From Elusimicrobia bacterium RBG_16_66_12 (lineage in GTDB: Bacteria; Elusimicrobiota; Elusimicrobia; UBA1565; UBA9628), in NCBI GenBank assembly GCA_001800005.1, contig MGUL01000011.1, forward strand, positions 1-7,578: DNA of 7,578 nt, written 5' to 3'. This document shows positions 6,951-7,578 of the stretch, in pieces. The first letter of the stretch is position 1; every line of letters starts with the position of its first letter. Both the position numbers and the translations under genes were made by a program. A model generated the notes under the pieces. That model was not told the origin of the DNA, made no database searches, and was given only the letters and a program-made list of their open reading frames with translations.

Positions 6951-6953
6951 GCG

Positions 6954-7578
6954 TCACGACGCCGACTCCCGCCCTCGACGGAGATCCTCCTCTAATCTCG
7001 AGAGGTACCGCTTGGCCCTTCCGAGCTGCAGGGCCTGCCGCGCCGAGGCGTCCCGCTCGGGGTCGCCGGCCGCGAAGCCCCGGCGCCTGCCCCCCACGGG
7101 GAGGAACTCGTTGAGCAGGAGGCAGCACCACTTCAGCCGATGCACGGGGAGCAGGACCCTGAATCTCGCGAGATTCCGATCCCTCTCTCCCGTCTCCGCG
7201 GCGACTCCGCCGGCGAAGGCGGCAAAGTCGGCCTCCGAGACCGGGACCTCGGGCTGCAGGAAGAAATCGCAGACCATTTTGGCCGGGTCGTCCCAGCCGG
7301 CATACTCGAAATCGAGGAAGCTCAGCGTTCCGGCTTCGGTCAGTAGCGCGTTGTGGAAGCCGAAATCGGACGGGGAAAGACGCCAGTCCCGCCTCGGCAG
7401 CGGCGCGGAGGGATCGAACCCCAGTTTCTCGTAGAGAGCGAGGGTCTGTTGCTCGATGGACGGCCAATGCTTTTCGACGATCTCCCGGATCAAGCCGCCG
7501 GCCTCGGCATGCCCCGGGCTGACGGGAGGCAGGCGGGCGAACTGCTCCGCACGCCGCGAAAAACTCCGAAAATGGTCT
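6954..7578 (-). CDS. APH-fold phosphotransferase (aminoglycoside/choline kinase-like), 5'-truncated
   Basis: The frame is open to the window edge, so the N-terminal ATP-binding lobe is missing; 207 residues are visible. The internal TTG at 7493 is not a convincing start. The APH (PF01636-type) C-lobe is recognised by LSPSDFGFHNALL, equivalent to the catalytic-loop HxDxxxxN motif but with Pro at the His place (Asp codon 7365-7367 and Asn kept). LSFLDFEYAGWDDPAK follows and supplies the metal-binding Asp (7311-7313) equivalent to DFG. The F-E-Y-x-G-W-D-D-P signature is typical of a bacterial APH subfamily of unknown substrate. The C-terminal part is helical and ends with a basic tail (AKRYLSRLEEDLRRGRESAS). 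It is the first visible gene of the minus-strand group, 17 bases before rSAM 2. It probably phosphorylates a sugar or another small glycan precursor rather than a drug (inference). Confidence 0.78.
   Translation of the reverse strand, partial: DHFRSFSRRAEQFARLPPVSPGHAEAGGLIREIVEKHWPSIEQQTLALYEKLGFDPSAPLPRRDWRLSPSDFGFHNALLTEAGTLSFLDFEYAGWDDPAKMVCDFFLQPEVPVSEADFAAFAGGVAAETGERDRNLARFRVLLPVHRLKWCCLLLNEFLPVGGRRRGFAAGDPERDASARQALQLGRAKRYLSRLEEDLRRGRESAS

Noticed and set aside
6937..6953. Promoter for rSAM 2 in the gap after the phosphotransferase gene.
   Set aside because: The gap is only 17 bases and is taken up by the ribosome binding site; no -35/-10 pair is apparent.
4867..7434. An 855-codon open frame on the plus strand, antisense to asnB, rSAM 2 and the phosphotransferase.
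   Set aside because: The product has low-complexity, Asp/Leu/Arg/Gly-rich composition with no recognisable domain, while the opposite strand encodes three proteins with clear catalytic motifs. In GC-rich DNA such antisense frames stay open by chance because TTA, CTA and TCA codons are rare.
5866..7467. A 533-residue form of rSAM 2 with a long N-terminal extension.
   Set aside because: The extra 177 residues are an out-of-frame translation of the phosphotransferase gene; a strong ribosome site at 6945-6950 and a family-like N-terminus support the ATG at 6936.
6954..7493. A complete 179-residue phosphotransferase starting at the TTG at 7493.
   Set aside because: The frame continues without a stop to the window edge, and the visible part lacks the ATP-binding N-lobe, so the gene is cut by the window rather than short.

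Overview
This is a gene-dense, GC-rich window (roughly two thirds G+C by eye) that looks like part of a surface-glycan (lipopolysaccharide, O-antigen or capsule) biosynthesis region of a Gram-negative-type bacterium. The assignment rests on a heptosyltransferase-like glycosyltransferase (GT9), a glutamine-dependent asparagine synthetase homologue, two different SAM-dependent methyltransferases, an APH-fold phosphotransferase and two radical SAM enzymes. There is no ribosomal, tRNA or other taxonomic marker here, so I do not name a lineage.

The seven genes form two convergent, tightly packed operon fragments. The plus-strand group (1-2958) runs GT9 glycosyltransferase (5' end cut by the window), radical SAM protein 1, then a class I methyltransferase with an N-terminal zinc-ribbon-like segment. 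These genes overlap by 22 and 8 bases, so they are probably translationally coupled. The minus-strand group, read from 7578 down to 2966, runs phosphotransferase (5' end cut), radical SAM protein 2, AsnB-type amidotransferase, then FkbM-family methyltransferase. Its junctions are a 17-base gap with a strong ribosome binding site, a zero-base junction (TAG directly followed by ATG) and a GTGA four-base overlap. The two groups meet tail to tail with only 7 bases between stop codons.

No stretch of even 20 bases is clearly non-coding, so there is no room for promoters; both operons must be transcribed from outside the window. I see no RNA genes, mobile elements, CRISPR array or phage genes.

Functionally the sensible reading (inference) is that the GT9 enzyme adds a sugar to a glycan, while the radical SAM, amidotransferase, methyltransferase and kinase-like proteins make or decorate an unusual sugar or substituent. 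The most interesting points are: two dissimilar radical SAM enzymes that share the same C-terminal cysteine spacing (C-x17-C ... C-x2/3-C, room for one auxiliary cluster); the in-frame, zero-spacing radical SAM/AsnB junction; a GT9 enzyme with Lys where the family motif has His; and a kinase-fold protein lacking the usual catalytic-loop His. Exact substrates cannot be read from the sequence.
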